From Sphingomonas donggukensis (GTDB taxonomy: Bacteria; Pseudomonadota; Alphaproteobacteria; Sphingomonadales; Sphingomonadaceae): a DNA stretch of 64,000 nucleotides. The first letter of the stretch is position 1. Each line of letters begins with the position of its first letter. The translations under genes and the position numbers were made by a program. The notes below the pieces were generated by a model that had not been told where the DNA came from, did no database searches, and was given only the letters and a program-made list of their open reading frames with translations. The stretch is taken from NCBI RefSeq assembly GCF_023674425.1, contig NZ_CP098401.1, positions 2,463,501-2,527,500 of the forward strand. The letters run 5' to 3'. This document shows, piece by piece, positions 55,504-63,277 of this stretch.

Positions 55504-56046
55504 ATGCGACGACAGGACAATGCCGTGCCGGATGAGGATTCAGGGCAACCCGACGATGCTGCCCGACTGTGCGTCGAATGCGGGCTGTGCTGCAACGGCG
55601 CGCTGTTCACCCATGCGAAGCTCGAGCCGTCCGAAACCGATCGCGCACCGAGCAGCACCACGACGCCGGAGGGCGGGCCGGCGTTCCACCTGCCCTGCCC
55701 GCTTCTCACCGATGCCGGTTGCTCGATCTACGAGACGCGCTTCGGCATCTGCCGAAGCTTTCGCTGCGCCCTGCTGCGTCGGGTCACCGCGGGCGAGGTT
55801 GGCATCGACGAAGGGTTGGCTCGCGTGGCGGAGGCCAAGCGTCTCATCGCCCGCGCGACCGATGGCGCGCCGACCGGCGCGACCATCGCCGAGCGGCTGC
55901 GGCTCGGTCCCCCGACGGTGTCGCTGGATGGCGATGGTGGCAGCACTCGCACGAGCGCGCAGCAGTATCTCGCCAGCGTCGCGGTCGACATGCACCTCGA
56001 CCGCCACTTCCGGATCAGGAACAAGCGGTTCGGCATGGCCTCCTGA
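55504..56046 (+). CDS. YkgJ-family cysteine-cluster protein
   Basis: 180 residues. The CxxCxxCC signature is LCVECGLCCNGALF (residues about 23-36), followed by PCPLLTDAGCSIYETRFGIC and RSFRC, the metal/Fe-S binding pattern of the UPF0153/YkgJ family. The role is unknown. A GTG at 55525 (VPDEDSGQ) with AGGA upstream may be the true start. Its 3' end faces the stop of the cyclase gene, 55 bp away. Confidence 0.82.
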   Translation: MRRQDNAVPDEDSGQPDDAARLCVECGLCCNGALFTHAKLEPSETDRAPSSTTTPEGGPAFHLPCPLLTDAGCSIYETRFGICRSFRCALLRRVTAGEVGIDEGLARVAEAKRLIARATDGAPTGATIAERLRLGPPTVSLDGDGGSTRTSAQQYLASVAVDMHLDRHFRIRNKRFGMAS

Positions 56047-56101
56047 GCCGAGCAGGGCCTCATACTGCTCACCGGCGCCGGTCGATCCGCTCTGCGGGCG
56101 C

Positions 56102-57904
56102 CTACTCCCCGGCGACGCGCCGTGCCCAGCCCGCGATCGTGATCGCTTGCGGCACGACGTGGCGGTACACGCGCTCGACATCGGGGGTGTAGCGCATGTC
56201 GGTGGGCCAATCCTCGACGAGGCGCCGCAGCCGCGGCACGTCGATGATGTCTTGCGCGACCGCCGATCGACCGAGCGCCGCCACTTCCTGCGCGATCAGC
56301 GACCGTTCCCGCGTCATCCGGTCGAGCCAGTCGGATGACTGGTAGCCGCGGCGACGATTGAGGCGCACCGCATCGGGCACGATCCCACCAAGCGACAGAC
56401 GCGCAGGCGCGCGGTCGAGCGATCCGCTGCGCAGCGCCGACGTCGGGATGCGCAGCGCCAATTCCACCAGTCGCTGGTCGGCGGTTGGATCGCGCATGTC
56501 GATACCCCACCGCGTGAAGAAGCTGCGCAACAACGCGCCCGGGTCCATGCCTTGAAGGATGGCGAGACTATGCTCGGGCGGCGCCAGTGGCGTGGCCGGA
56601 TCGTCGATGATCGTGCGTGCCAACGTCCAGCGGGCCGCGCGATCCGCTTCGCTGCCGCGCGACGCCAGGCGCTGCTGCACCTGCGCCAGCCGCGCGCCGA
56701 TCTGCGCTGGATCGAGCAGCCGGCGCAGCACGCCGCCCCATCGTCCGGCGCGCAGCAATTCGCGCAGGCCCGGCTGACCATCGCGGCTGAAAGTGAAATT
56801 GCCGGCCTGACCGATCAGGACGACGGCGATGTCGTGCGCGCGCAGCAGGTCGAAACTTGCGGCGACCCAGCCGTAATTCTGCGGCGAGGGCATGGGCTGT
56901 GCGAGGGCCGCGTGCGCATTGTCGAGCAAACTGGCGAAGCCATCGCCGCCGGCGATGCAATGATGATCGACGCGCCCGCCTGCAGTGACCAGGCGGGCGA
57001 GCGGCGATTCGTCGACCAGCCGACCGCGCGGCGCGGTGATAGGCGCACCGTCGGCCGGCGCCGCGGTTATGGCGAGGATGCGGGCATCGGTCGCCCGCGC
57101 GGCGAGCGCGGTCACCGCGGAACTGTCGAGCCCCGCACTCAGATGAGCGCCGACAGCACGTCCGCGATCGACTTGGTCGGCCACCGCGATCGGCAGCAAC
57201 CCGGCAAAGGCGTCGGCGCAGTCGCGGGTCGTCAGTCGGCTGTCGGGGTCGGTATCCGGTCGCCAATACAGGCGCGCGCGGGGTGGCGCGTCGCCGGCGA
57301 GCGTGACGATCTCCCCGGGCCGCACGCGCAGGATGCCCGCGTAGTGGCTGGCATCGTCCAGCTCCATGCGATGGTTGAGCAGGCGACAGAGCCTGCCCGG
57401 GTCGGGACGGAGCGGGTCACCGAACGGCGCCGCCAGTCCCGCGGGCATCGACGCTGCGGCATAGCCCCCGGCGACGGCGCGAAAGAACAGCGGGCGCTGC
57501 CCCAGCGGATCGCGGATCAGGTGCAAGCGGTGGGCGTCGCGATCCCAGGCGATGATCGCGAAATTGCCCGACAGTCGCGACGGTGCCTCGCTGCCCCAGC
57601 GCGTGAAGGCGCCGAGCACGAGTTCGCGGCCGCTGGTCGAGGTGACGCCAAGCGTCGCCGCCAACGTCTGCCGGTTCGTCAGTCGCGCGTCGATCGCGAC
57701 GAGCCAGCGACCGCAGGGCGACGTGCCAAGGGCGGAGCGATCGCCGCCGGCCAGAAGCGGCACGACCGCAGCCGCGGCGGCGAACGCGCCTTCCACTGCC
57801 GATTCGCGCGTCGCGGCGGCCTGTTGTGCAACAAGCATCGCGCCCAACAGGCGCTCCGCCGACGCGGCATCGCCCGGGCGCAGGCAGGCGGCTAGGCTCG
57901 TCAT
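56102..57904 (-). CDS. Asparagine-synthetase-like (lasso-cyclase-type) ATP-dependent enzyme
   Basis: 600 residues. The N-terminal half resembles a glutamine amidotransferase domain that has lost the nucleophile Cys2 (MTSLAACL start) but keeps GNFAIIAWDRDAHRLHLIRD and PLGQRPLFF. The C-terminal half is an AS domain with the PP-loop HLSAGLDSSAVTALAA. Such proteins without Cys2 are the macrolactam cyclases (McjC) of lasso peptide clusters. The gene follows a 50-codon peptide gene that has lasso-leader features. A true asparagine synthetase is unlikely because the active-site Cys is missing. No other lasso maturation gene adjoins it. Confidence 0.78.
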   Translation of the reverse strand: MTSLAACLRPGDAASAERLLGAMLVAQQAAATRESAVEGAFAAAAAVVPLLAGGDRSALGTSPCGRWLVAIDARLTNRQTLAATLGVTSTSGRELVLGAFTRWGSEAPSRLSGNFAIIAWDRDAHRLHLIRDPLGQRPLFFRAVAGGYAAASMPAGLAAPFGDPLRPDPGRLCRLLNHRMELDDASHYAGILRVRPGEIVTLAGDAPPRARLYWRPDTDPDSRLTTRDCADAFAGLLPIAVADQVDRGRAVGAHLSAGLDSSAVTALAARATDARILAITAAPADGAPITAPRGRLVDESPLARLVTAGGRVDHHCIAGGDGFASLLDNAHAALAQPMPSPQNYGWVAASFDLLRAHDIAVVLIGQAGNFTFSRDGQPGLRELLRAGRWGGVLRRLLDPAQIGARLAQVQQRLASRGSEADRAARWTLARTIIDDPATPLAPPEHSLAILQGMDPGALLRSFFTRWGIDMRDPTADQRLVELALRIPTSALRSGSLDRAPARLSLGGIVPDAVRLNRRRGYQSSDWLDRMTRERSLIAQEVAALGRSAVAQDIIDVPRLRRLVEDWPTDMRYTPDVERVYRHVVPQAITIAGWARRVAGE

Positions 57905-58035
57905 CGTCGATACGCCAAGAGGGACCGTGAATCGCCGGCCAGCAGGTCGCGCGCGCAAAGGCCGGTGGCCTTGCTGCTACCCCGCCTCACGTGCTCCCGC
58001 GATCGATCGTCAGCGACGGTGATCGAATTGTAAGA

Positions 58036-58059
58036 GACCGCCAACAATCGGCGGCGGTC
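58036..58059 (-). terminator. Possible intercistronic hairpin between precursor and cyclase genes
   Basis: GACCGCC and GGCGGTC pair around a 10-base loop; on the minus strand the stem is followed by TCTTACAATT. It lies about 25 bases past the peptide stop. Such an attenuator would let the precursor be made in excess over the enzyme. Confidence 0.45.
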
Positions 58060-58083
58060 CGAAACATGCCGAAAACCTGAGGT

Positions 58084-58236
58084 TCAGCTACCCTTTCCGA
58101 ACTGGCCCTCGGGGATCACGGGATTGGCGCCGAGCTCAGCATCGCCGGCGCGAATCTTCACGACCTGCGGGGCCGTCCAGACCTTGCGATCGGCCGAAGT
58201 GGCGGACGTCTGGGGTGCGTCATGGATGTTGAACAC
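58084..58236 (-). CDS. Putative lasso-like RiPP precursor peptide, 50 residues
   Basis: GTG start with GGGAGAAG five bases upstream. The leader has W20-T-A-P23-Q-V25, fitting the YxxPxL pattern of lasso leaders that bind the RRE. The likely core begins at Gly36 (GANPVIPEGQFGKGS): Glu43 is residue 8 of the core, so an eight-residue Gly-Glu macrolactam ring is possible. The usual Thr at -2 is Glu34, and the tail is only seven residues long, so the assignment is tentative. The cyclase-like gene lies 179 bp downstream. Confidence 0.62.
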   Translation of the reverse strand: MFNIHDAPQTSATSADRKVWTAPQVVKIRAGDAELGANPVIPEGQFGKGS

Positions 58237-58356
58237 GCGTCTTCTCCCTGTCGTAGATCTCGCGCTGTTGGCGAGTTTTGCATTCGGCAACATGCCGGGG
58301 GGCGATGCCTTAAGCAATCGTGAATCGCGACTTGCGTGCGTGAGCGGTGCCATGAA

Positions 58357-58389
58357 TGTACAATTCTGACGCAGGACTGCGGTTGTACA
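58357..58389. promoter_or_regulatory. Inverted repeat TGTACAA/TTGTACA upstream of the peptide gene
   Basis: Perfect 7-bp arms 19 bases apart, about 120 bases upstream of the peptide start. This could be an operator of the RiPP promoter. The rest of 58237-58473 contains no gene. Confidence 0.4.
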
Positions 58390-58420
58390 TGCGCAGTGTT
58401 CGGTGGACCGCCAAAGAAAA

Positions 58421-58450
58421 GCCCCGCCGCGGACGATTCCGCGACGGGGC
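58421..58450 (-). terminator. Rho-independent terminator after metK
   Basis: GCCCCGCCGCGGA pairs with TCCGCGACGGGGC (one mismatch) around ACGAT... On the minus strand it is followed by TTTTCTTT. It lies 24 bases past the metK stop. Confidence 0.85.
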
Positions 58451-58473
58451 TCATCGCCGATTCGGAGCCGGCG

Positions 58474-59685
58474 TTACGCCAGCGCGGCCTTCAGGTCGTC
58501 GGCCAGGTCGGTGCGCTCCCACGGGAAATGATCGCCCTCTGCCTTGCGGCCGAAATGTCCGTAGGCGGCGGTCTTCGCGTAGATCGGCTTGTTGAGGCCC
58601 AGGTGCGTGCGGATGCCGCGCGGGGTCAGGTTGCCGAGCTTCTCGATGCGACCGATCGCCGCCTCGATCGCGTCGTCGCCGACGGTGCCGGTGCCGTGGG
58701 TGTCGACGTAGAGCGACAAGGGCTTCGACACGCCGATCGCATAGGCGAGCTGGATCGTGCAGCGCGTGGCGAGGCCGGCGGCGACGATGTTCTTCGCCAG
58801 ATAGCGGGTGATGTACGCCGCCGAGCGATCGACCTTCGTCGGATCCTTGCCCGAAAACGCGCCGCCGCCGTGCGGGGCGGCACCGCCGTAGGTGTCGACG
58901 ATGATCTTGCGGCCGGTCAGCCCGGCGTCGCCGTCCGGCCCGCCGATCTCGAAGCTGCCGGTCGGGTTGATGTGATAGACGGTCTCGTCACCCAGCAGGT
59001 CGGCGGGCAGCACGTCGGCGACCACCGACTTCACATAGGCGTGGAGCTCGGCTTCTTTGTCGCCCTCGTCATAGCCCTTGCCGTGCTGGGTCGAGACGAC
59101 GATCGCGGTTGCGGCGGCGGGCTTGCCGTTCTCGAAGCGCAGCGTCACCTGGCTCTTGGTGTCGGGCTCGAGGAAGGGGGCTGCGCCCGAGTGGCGATCG
59201 GCGGCCATCCGCTCGAGGATCTTGTGGCTGTAGTAGAGCGTCGCCGGCATCAGGTCGGGCGTCTCGTCGCAGGCGAAGCCGAACATGATGCCCTGATCGC
59301 CGGCGCCCTCGTCCTTGTTGCCGCTCGCGTCCACGCCCTGCGCGATGTGCGCCGACTGCGGGTGCAGATTATTCTCGAAGCGCAGCGTTTCCCAGTGGAA
59401 GCCGTCCTGCTCGTAACCGATGCGCTTCACGGTCTCGCGGACGGTCGCCTCGACCTCCTCACGCACGCCCGGCGCCCAGTTGCCGCTCTCGTCCATGATG
59501 CCGCGCCCGCGGATTTCCCCGGCCAGCACGACCAGCTGGGTGGTGGTCAGCGTCTCGCACGCGATGCGCGCTTCGGGATCCTTGGACAGGAACAGATCGA
59601 CGATGGCGTCGGAAATCTGGTCGGAGACCTTGTCGGGATGGCCTTCCGAAACCGATTCGGACGTGAAGAGGTAATTGGAACGCAT
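58474..59685 (-). CDS. metK: S-adenosylmethionine synthetase
   Basis: 403 residues. [20 protein letters not shown] at the N-terminus, [17 protein letters not shown] middle (here [16 protein letters not shown]), and [19 protein letters not shown] are the three MetK signatures. It makes SAM from methionine and ATP. It follows lnt by 107 bp; the spacer holds a palindrome that resembles SahR operators, which would tie metK to the S-adenosylhomocysteine level. Confidence 0.97.
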   Translation of the reverse strand: MRSNYLFTSESVSEGHPDKVSDQISDAIVDLFLSKDPEARIACETLTTTQLVVLAGEIRGRGIMDESGNWAPGVREEVEATVRETVKRIGYEQDGFHWETLRFENNLHPQSAHIAQGVDASGNKDEGAGDQGIMFGFACDETPDLMPATLYYSHKILERMAADRHSGAAPFLEPDTKSQVTLRFENGKPAAATAIVVSTQHGKGYDEGDKEAELHAYVKSVVADVLPADLLGDETVYHINPTGSFEIGGPDGDAGLTGRKIIVDTYGGAAPHGGGAFSGKDPTKVDRSAAYITRYLAKNIVAAGLATRCTIQLAYAIGVSKPLSLYVDTHGTGTVGDDAIEAAIGRIEKLGNLTPRGIRTHLGLNKPIYAKTAAYGHFGRKAEGDHFPWERTDLADDLKAALA

Positions 59686-59742
59686 GGGATTCCTCAGAGA
59701 AATGAGTGCCGAGGGAAAGCCGGCGGGCCGTTGCCATGCCCT

Positions 59743-59764
59743 GATATAAAGCTTTCCTTATATC
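59743..59764 (-). promoter_or_regulatory. Palindrome resembling a SahR operator, upstream of metK
   Basis: GATATAAAGCTTTCCTTATATC is a 22-bp imperfect palindrome, near to the ATATAAAG-ATAT-CTTTATAT type bound by ArsR-family SahR regulators in proteobacteria (my recollection of that motif; 19 of 22 positions agree). It lies 58 bases before the metK ATG and is the only AT-rich patch in the spacer. Confidence 0.5.
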
Positions 59765-59792
59765 ATGCAGATAGGCGGCCCCCGCCCAATCG

Positions 59793-61334
59793 TCAACGGC
59801 GGCGGGCGACGAGCGCCAGCCCGAGCAGCAGCAGCGCCGCGGCAAGCGCCATCCAGTTGCCCGCGCGCGCGAAGATCGTCGGAGGATAGGCCGGCGGCAC
59901 CGGCATCTCGACCGCGCCGGCGACGTGGCGCGGCACGTGCGCCAGGATGCGCCCGTCGGCGGCGATGATCGCGGAGATGCCGTCGGGGGTCGCGCGCACG
60001 ATCGGCAGCCCTTCCTCGATCGCGCGCATCCGCGCCTGGGCGAGGTGCTGGGGCGGGCCCCAGTCGCCGAACCACGCGTCGTTCGACGGGTTGAACAGCA
60101 GCGCGGGGCGGTGCGCGCGATCGACGACCTGGCCGGAGAAGATGATCTCGTAACAGATCTGCAAGCCAATGCGGCCGAACCCCGGCACGTCGATGGTGGC
60201 CGGGCCGGGGCCGGGGCGGAAATCGACATCGCCCGCGACCAGCCGCGACAGGCCGAGCGGCCCGAGCAGCGGCCGCATCGGCAGATACTCGCCGTAGGGG
60301 ACCAGATGCGCCTTGTCGTAGCGTCCGCCGATCCGCGCCGACGCGTCGATTGCGAAGACACTGTTGCCGGCGCTGGCAAGCTCGCCGCGCGAATCGAAAT
60401 TGAGCGCGGTGCCGCCGATCAACGCGGTATCGCGCGGGCCGAGCGCGCGGGCGACGGTGGACCGCGTCGCGAGCGACGATCCGCGGTAATACCATTCGGG
60501 CGGATAGCCGTCCTCGACATAGGGATCGACCGAGCCCTCCGGCCAGACCACCAGTCGCGGGGCGGGGCCGGGGCGGCCCGACAGCGCGGCGAGCGTGCGC
60601 AGGACGCCGCGGGCATGCTCGGACGTGACCTCGATCTGCTGCGCCGTGTTGGGCTGGACGACGCGGACGCGCGGGGTGTTGGCGCTCGTCACGGCGACGA
60701 GCGGCGGGCGAGCGGCATCGAGGGCGACGCACAGGGTGAGCGTCGCCGCCACGCCCGCCGGCACTGCCCAGCGTCGCGCGTAGAGCAGGACGAGCGCACC
60801 GGCGCTCACCACCAGCAGGCCCGACAGCGCGTAGGTGCCGACGAAGCGCGCGGCATGGGCGATGCCGGGCCACGCCAGCCACGCGGTGCCGAGCGGGTTC
60901 CAGGCGTAACCGGTAAACATCGTCGCGCGCAGATATTCGGTGGCGATCCACGCCGCGCCCGCCACGAGCACGAACGGCGCGCCGATGCCGCCGCTCGCCC
61001 CCACCGCGCGCTGGCTCGCGAGCCGCCACGCGAGGCCGGCGGCGAGCATCGGATAGACCGCGAGGTAGAGCGCCAGCCCGACCACCGCGCCATAGCCGAG
61101 CACCGGCGGCATCCGGTCCTGGAAATCGAAGGCGTGCTGGATCCAGTTGTTGTTGATCGTGAAGTGGCCAAGCCCGAACAGCCATCCGGAGGCGAGCGCC
61201 CGGCGCAGCGTCGGTGCGTCGTGGACCAGCTTCAGCCACCAGGCGAAGGCGAGCAGCGTCAGCGGCAACAGCTCGAGCGGAGCGAACCCGGTCGCGGCGG
61301 CGGCACCGAGGAGGATGGGGAGGAGGACGCGCAT
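59793..61334 (-). CDS. lnt: Apolipoprotein N-acyltransferase
   Basis: 513 residues. Six to seven membrane helices at the N-terminus are followed by the nitrilase-type catalytic domain with Glu in VVWPEGSVDPY, Lys in YDKAHLVPYGEYLP and the nucleophile in IGLQICYEIIFSGQV; a last helix closes the protein. Lnt adds the third acyl chain to lipoproteins in the inner membrane. Its presence fits the many lipobox proteins in this window (LptE, DUF3576 and others). Confidence 0.95.
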   Translation of the reverse strand: MRVLLPILLGAAAATGFAPLELLPLTLLAFAWWLKLVHDAPTLRRALASGWLFGLGHFTINNNWIQHAFDFQDRMPPVLGYGAVVGLALYLAVYPMLAAGLAWRLASQRAVGASGGIGAPFVLVAGAAWIATEYLRATMFTGYAWNPLGTAWLAWPGIAHAARFVGTYALSGLLVVSAGALVLLYARRWAVPAGVAATLTLCVALDAARPPLVAVTSANTPRVRVVQPNTAQQIEVTSEHARGVLRTLAALSGRPGPAPRLVVWPEGSVDPYVEDGYPPEWYYRGSSLATRSTVARALGPRDTALIGGTALNFDSRGELASAGNSVFAIDASARIGGRYDKAHLVPYGEYLPMRPLLGPLGLSRLVAGDVDFRPGPGPATIDVPGFGRIGLQICYEIIFSGQVVDRAHRPALLFNPSNDAWFGDWGPPQHLAQARMRAIEEGLPIVRATPDGISAIIAADGRILAHVPRHVAGAVEMPVPPAYPPTIFARAGNWMALAAALLLLGLALVARRR

Positions 61335-61384
61335 CTGCCCTGGCCGTAGCGGATCGGGGGCGGTTCGGGGAAGGAAGGAAATCG

Positions 61385-61566
61385 TTCAGGGAAGGCGCAA
61401 AGGCGCGAAGAAGATTTTCACGTGGAGGGTTCGGCGTTCTGACGGCGCGTAGCGCCCTTGACCTGCCAGATTGAGAAGCCTCCGGCGGTTCATGAGCGAC
61501 ATCTCCGCGCATCCGCGCCTCCGCGCGAATCCACCTTCTCTTCGCGCCGTAGCGCCTTCTCTGAAC
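61385..61566. repeat. Paired inverted repeat element (family C), second copy
   Basis: Arms TTCAGGGAAGGCGCAAAGGC... and ...GTAGCGCCTTCTCTGAA are inverted around a variable centre that includes a CCGCGCCTCCGCGCG stretch. Same build as 29959-30146. It fills the space between the divergent lnt and VOC genes; no other gene is seen there. Confidence 0.65.
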
Positions 61567-61607
61567 CCCTTCTTCCGCCCGCCCCATCGCAAGTGTATGA
61601 GCAGAGC

Positions 61608-62045
61608 ATGACGCTCCGCCCGTTCCACCTCGCCTTCCCGGTCCACGACCTAGACGCCGCCCGCCAATTCTACGGCCACGTGCTGGGGTGCGCAGAGGGG
61701 CGGTCGTCGGAACAGTGGATCGACTTCGATTTCTACGGGCATCAGATCGTCGCCCACCTCGACCCTGCGGCGCGGGCCGTTGCGGTAACCAACGCGGTCG
61801 ATGGGCACCACGTGCCGGTCCCGCATTTCGGAGTCGTGCTGACGATGGCCGACTGGGAGGCGCTGGCCGCGCGCGTCGAGGCGGCGGGCGTCGCGTTCGG
61901 GATCGCGCCGCACGTCCGCTTCAAGGGGCAGGCGGGCGAGCAGGCGACGATGTTCTTTTGCGATCCCAGCGGCAACGCCCTGGAGTTCAAGGCGTTCGGC
62001 GACGACGCGATGCTGTTCGCGACCGAGAAAAAGGCAGATTCATGA
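61608..62045 (+). CDS. VOC (glyoxalase-fold) family protein
   Basis: 145 residues. Two beta-alpha-beta-beta-beta halves: [20 protein letters not shown] with a His metal ligand, [28 protein letters not shown], and [15 protein letters not shown] with a Glu ligand. These small metalloenzymes may be glyoxalase-like or dioxygenase-like; the substrate is unknown. Stop overlaps the next start (ATGA). Confidence 0.87.
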   Translation: MTLRPFHLAFPVHDLDAARQFYGHVLGCAEGRSSEQWIDFDFYGHQIVAHLDPAARAVAVTNAVDGHHVPVPHFGVVLTMADWEALAARVEAAGVAFGIAPHVRFKGQAGEQATMFFCDPSGNALEFKAFGDDAMLFATEKKADS

Positions 62046-62344
62046 CCGATCCCGTCGAAGTCGATATCCCCCACAAGCTGGGCCGCGAGGCGGCGAAGAC
62101 GAAGATCGCCGCGGGGATCGGCAAGCTGGAAAGCTATATCCCCGGCGGCAGCGTGACCGACAACCGCTGGGAAGGCGATCGGCTGAGCTTCACCGTCAGC
62201 GCGCTGGGGCAGAAGGCGCATGCGACCGTCGATGTGCTGGAGGACAAGGCGCATCTGGCGGTGATGCTGCCGCCGATGCTGTCGCTGTTCGCCGGTAAGG
62301 TCCGCGAGATGCTGGGGCGCGAGGGGCCGAAGCTGCTGAAGTGA
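62042..62344 (+). CDS. Polyhydroxyalkanoic acid system family protein
   Basis: 100 residues. [20 protein letters not shown] followed by a small beta sheet and [18 protein letters not shown] matches the PHA_gran_rgn family, often located near PHA or lipid genes. The precise role is not established. Overlaps the upstream VOC gene by four bases. Downstream, at 62374-62400, is a single arm of repeat family F. Confidence 0.85.
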   Translation: MTDPVEVDIPHKLGREAAKTKIAAGIGKLESYIPGGSVTDNRWEGDRLSFTVSALGQKAHATVDVLEDKAHLAVMLPPMLSLFAGKVREMLGREGPKLLK

Positions 62345-62373
62345 AGGTGGGCTCGCCGATCGGAGTGTCCGAA

Positions 62374-62400
62374 GCAGTTTCTCGACTACGCTCGAAACGA
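62374..62400. repeat. Single arm of repeat family F
   Basis: GTTTCTCGACTACGCTCGAA continues into ACGACCG; it equals one arm of the perfect inverted repeat at 46541-46615 except near the end. Confidence 0.7.
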
Positions 62401-62414
62401 CCGGAGTCAGGGCA

Positions 62415-63149
62415 TCACCGCGCCGTCGGCAGCCAGCCGAGTTCCAGCCGCTCGTAGCGGTCGACGTAGTTTGCGGCACGGCGCAGGGCGCGTTCGTCGA
62501 GGATCGTGCAGCGCCCGGCCTCGCGGCGGATCAGGCCACCTTCCTCGAGCTGACGCAGCATCCGGTTGACGTGGACCGCGGTCAGGCCGGTCGCGTCGCC
62601 GACCTCCTCCTGCGTCAGGCCCAGCGTGAAGGTGTCGCCGATCGCCTTGTCGGCGAAGCGCAGGCGGTTGCGCATGTCGAGCAGCAGCGCCGCCACCCGC
62701 GCCTTGGCCGATGTCCGCCCGAGGGCGGCCAGCCGGTCGGTCAGCGCGACACGCTCGACCTGGTTAAGCGCCATGACCAAAGCGGCCAGGCGGGGATGTT
62801 CCTCGAACAGCTGGCTCAGCATCGTCTTTTCGAACGGGCAGACGGTGCAGTCGGTCAGCGCGGCCAGTGCCTCCGGACTGTCGCGATAGATCATGCCGGG
62901 CACGCCGATCAGGTCGCCGGGAAACAGGAAGCGCAGGATCTGGCGGCTGCCGTCGTCGAGCAGGACATAGCTCATCATCAGCCCGCGGCGCAGGACGAAC
63001 AGCTCGCCGCAGGGTTCGTTCTCGCGCTGGAGGATGGCGCCGCGGCGCACCTCGCGGGTGCGCTCCTCCAGCCGCGCGAGGGCCGCGACTTCGCCTGCCG
63101 TCAGATCGACGCGCTCGCCCAGCAACTCGGCGAAACAACTCGCAACCAC
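62415..63149 (-). CDS. Crp/Fnr-family transcriptional regulator
   Basis: 244 residues. A cyclic-nucleotide-binding-like N-terminal domain (REVRRGAILQRENEPCGELF, LRFLFPGDLIGVPG) is followed by a winged helix-turn-helix (LGLTQEEVGDATGLTAVHVN and RMLRQLEEGGLIRRE). No N-terminal Fe-S cysteine cluster like that of Fnr is present, so it is not an oxygen sensor of that kind. Targets are unknown. The GTG at 63149 is preceded by GGGGGA. Confidence 0.88.
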   Translation of the reverse strand: MVASCFAELLGERVDLTAGEVAALARLEERTREVRRGAILQRENEPCGELFVLRRGLMMSYVLLDDGSRQILRFLFPGDLIGVPGMIYRDSPEALAALTDCTVCPFEKTMLSQLFEEHPRLAALVMALNQVERVALTDRLAALGRTSAKARVAALLLDMRNRLRFADKAIGDTFTLGLTQEEVGDATGLTAVHVNRMLRQLEEGGLIRREAGRCTILDERALRRAANYVDRYERLELGWLPTAR

Positions 63150-63277
63150 GTGACGCTTTCCCCCCGTACCCCGCGATGCAAAGCAGGGCGCTGGATTCCA
63201 TGCATTAAAGTCGATCAAGGCGCGTAACAAAGCGCGAACGCTTGGCGTGCCGCGATGCGCCGGGTAGAAGCCCGGAC

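Noticed and set aside
61410..61426. TTTTCACGTGGAGGG as a parS site
   Set aside because: It matches only part of the TGTTTCACGTGAAACA palindrome and lies within a dispersed repeat, 60 kb from parAB in this window.
63205..63222. Fnr/FixK-type box upstream of the Crp/Fnr gene (TTGATCGACTTTAA on the minus strand)
   Set aside because: Only the TTGAT half agrees; the other half does not match ATCAA.
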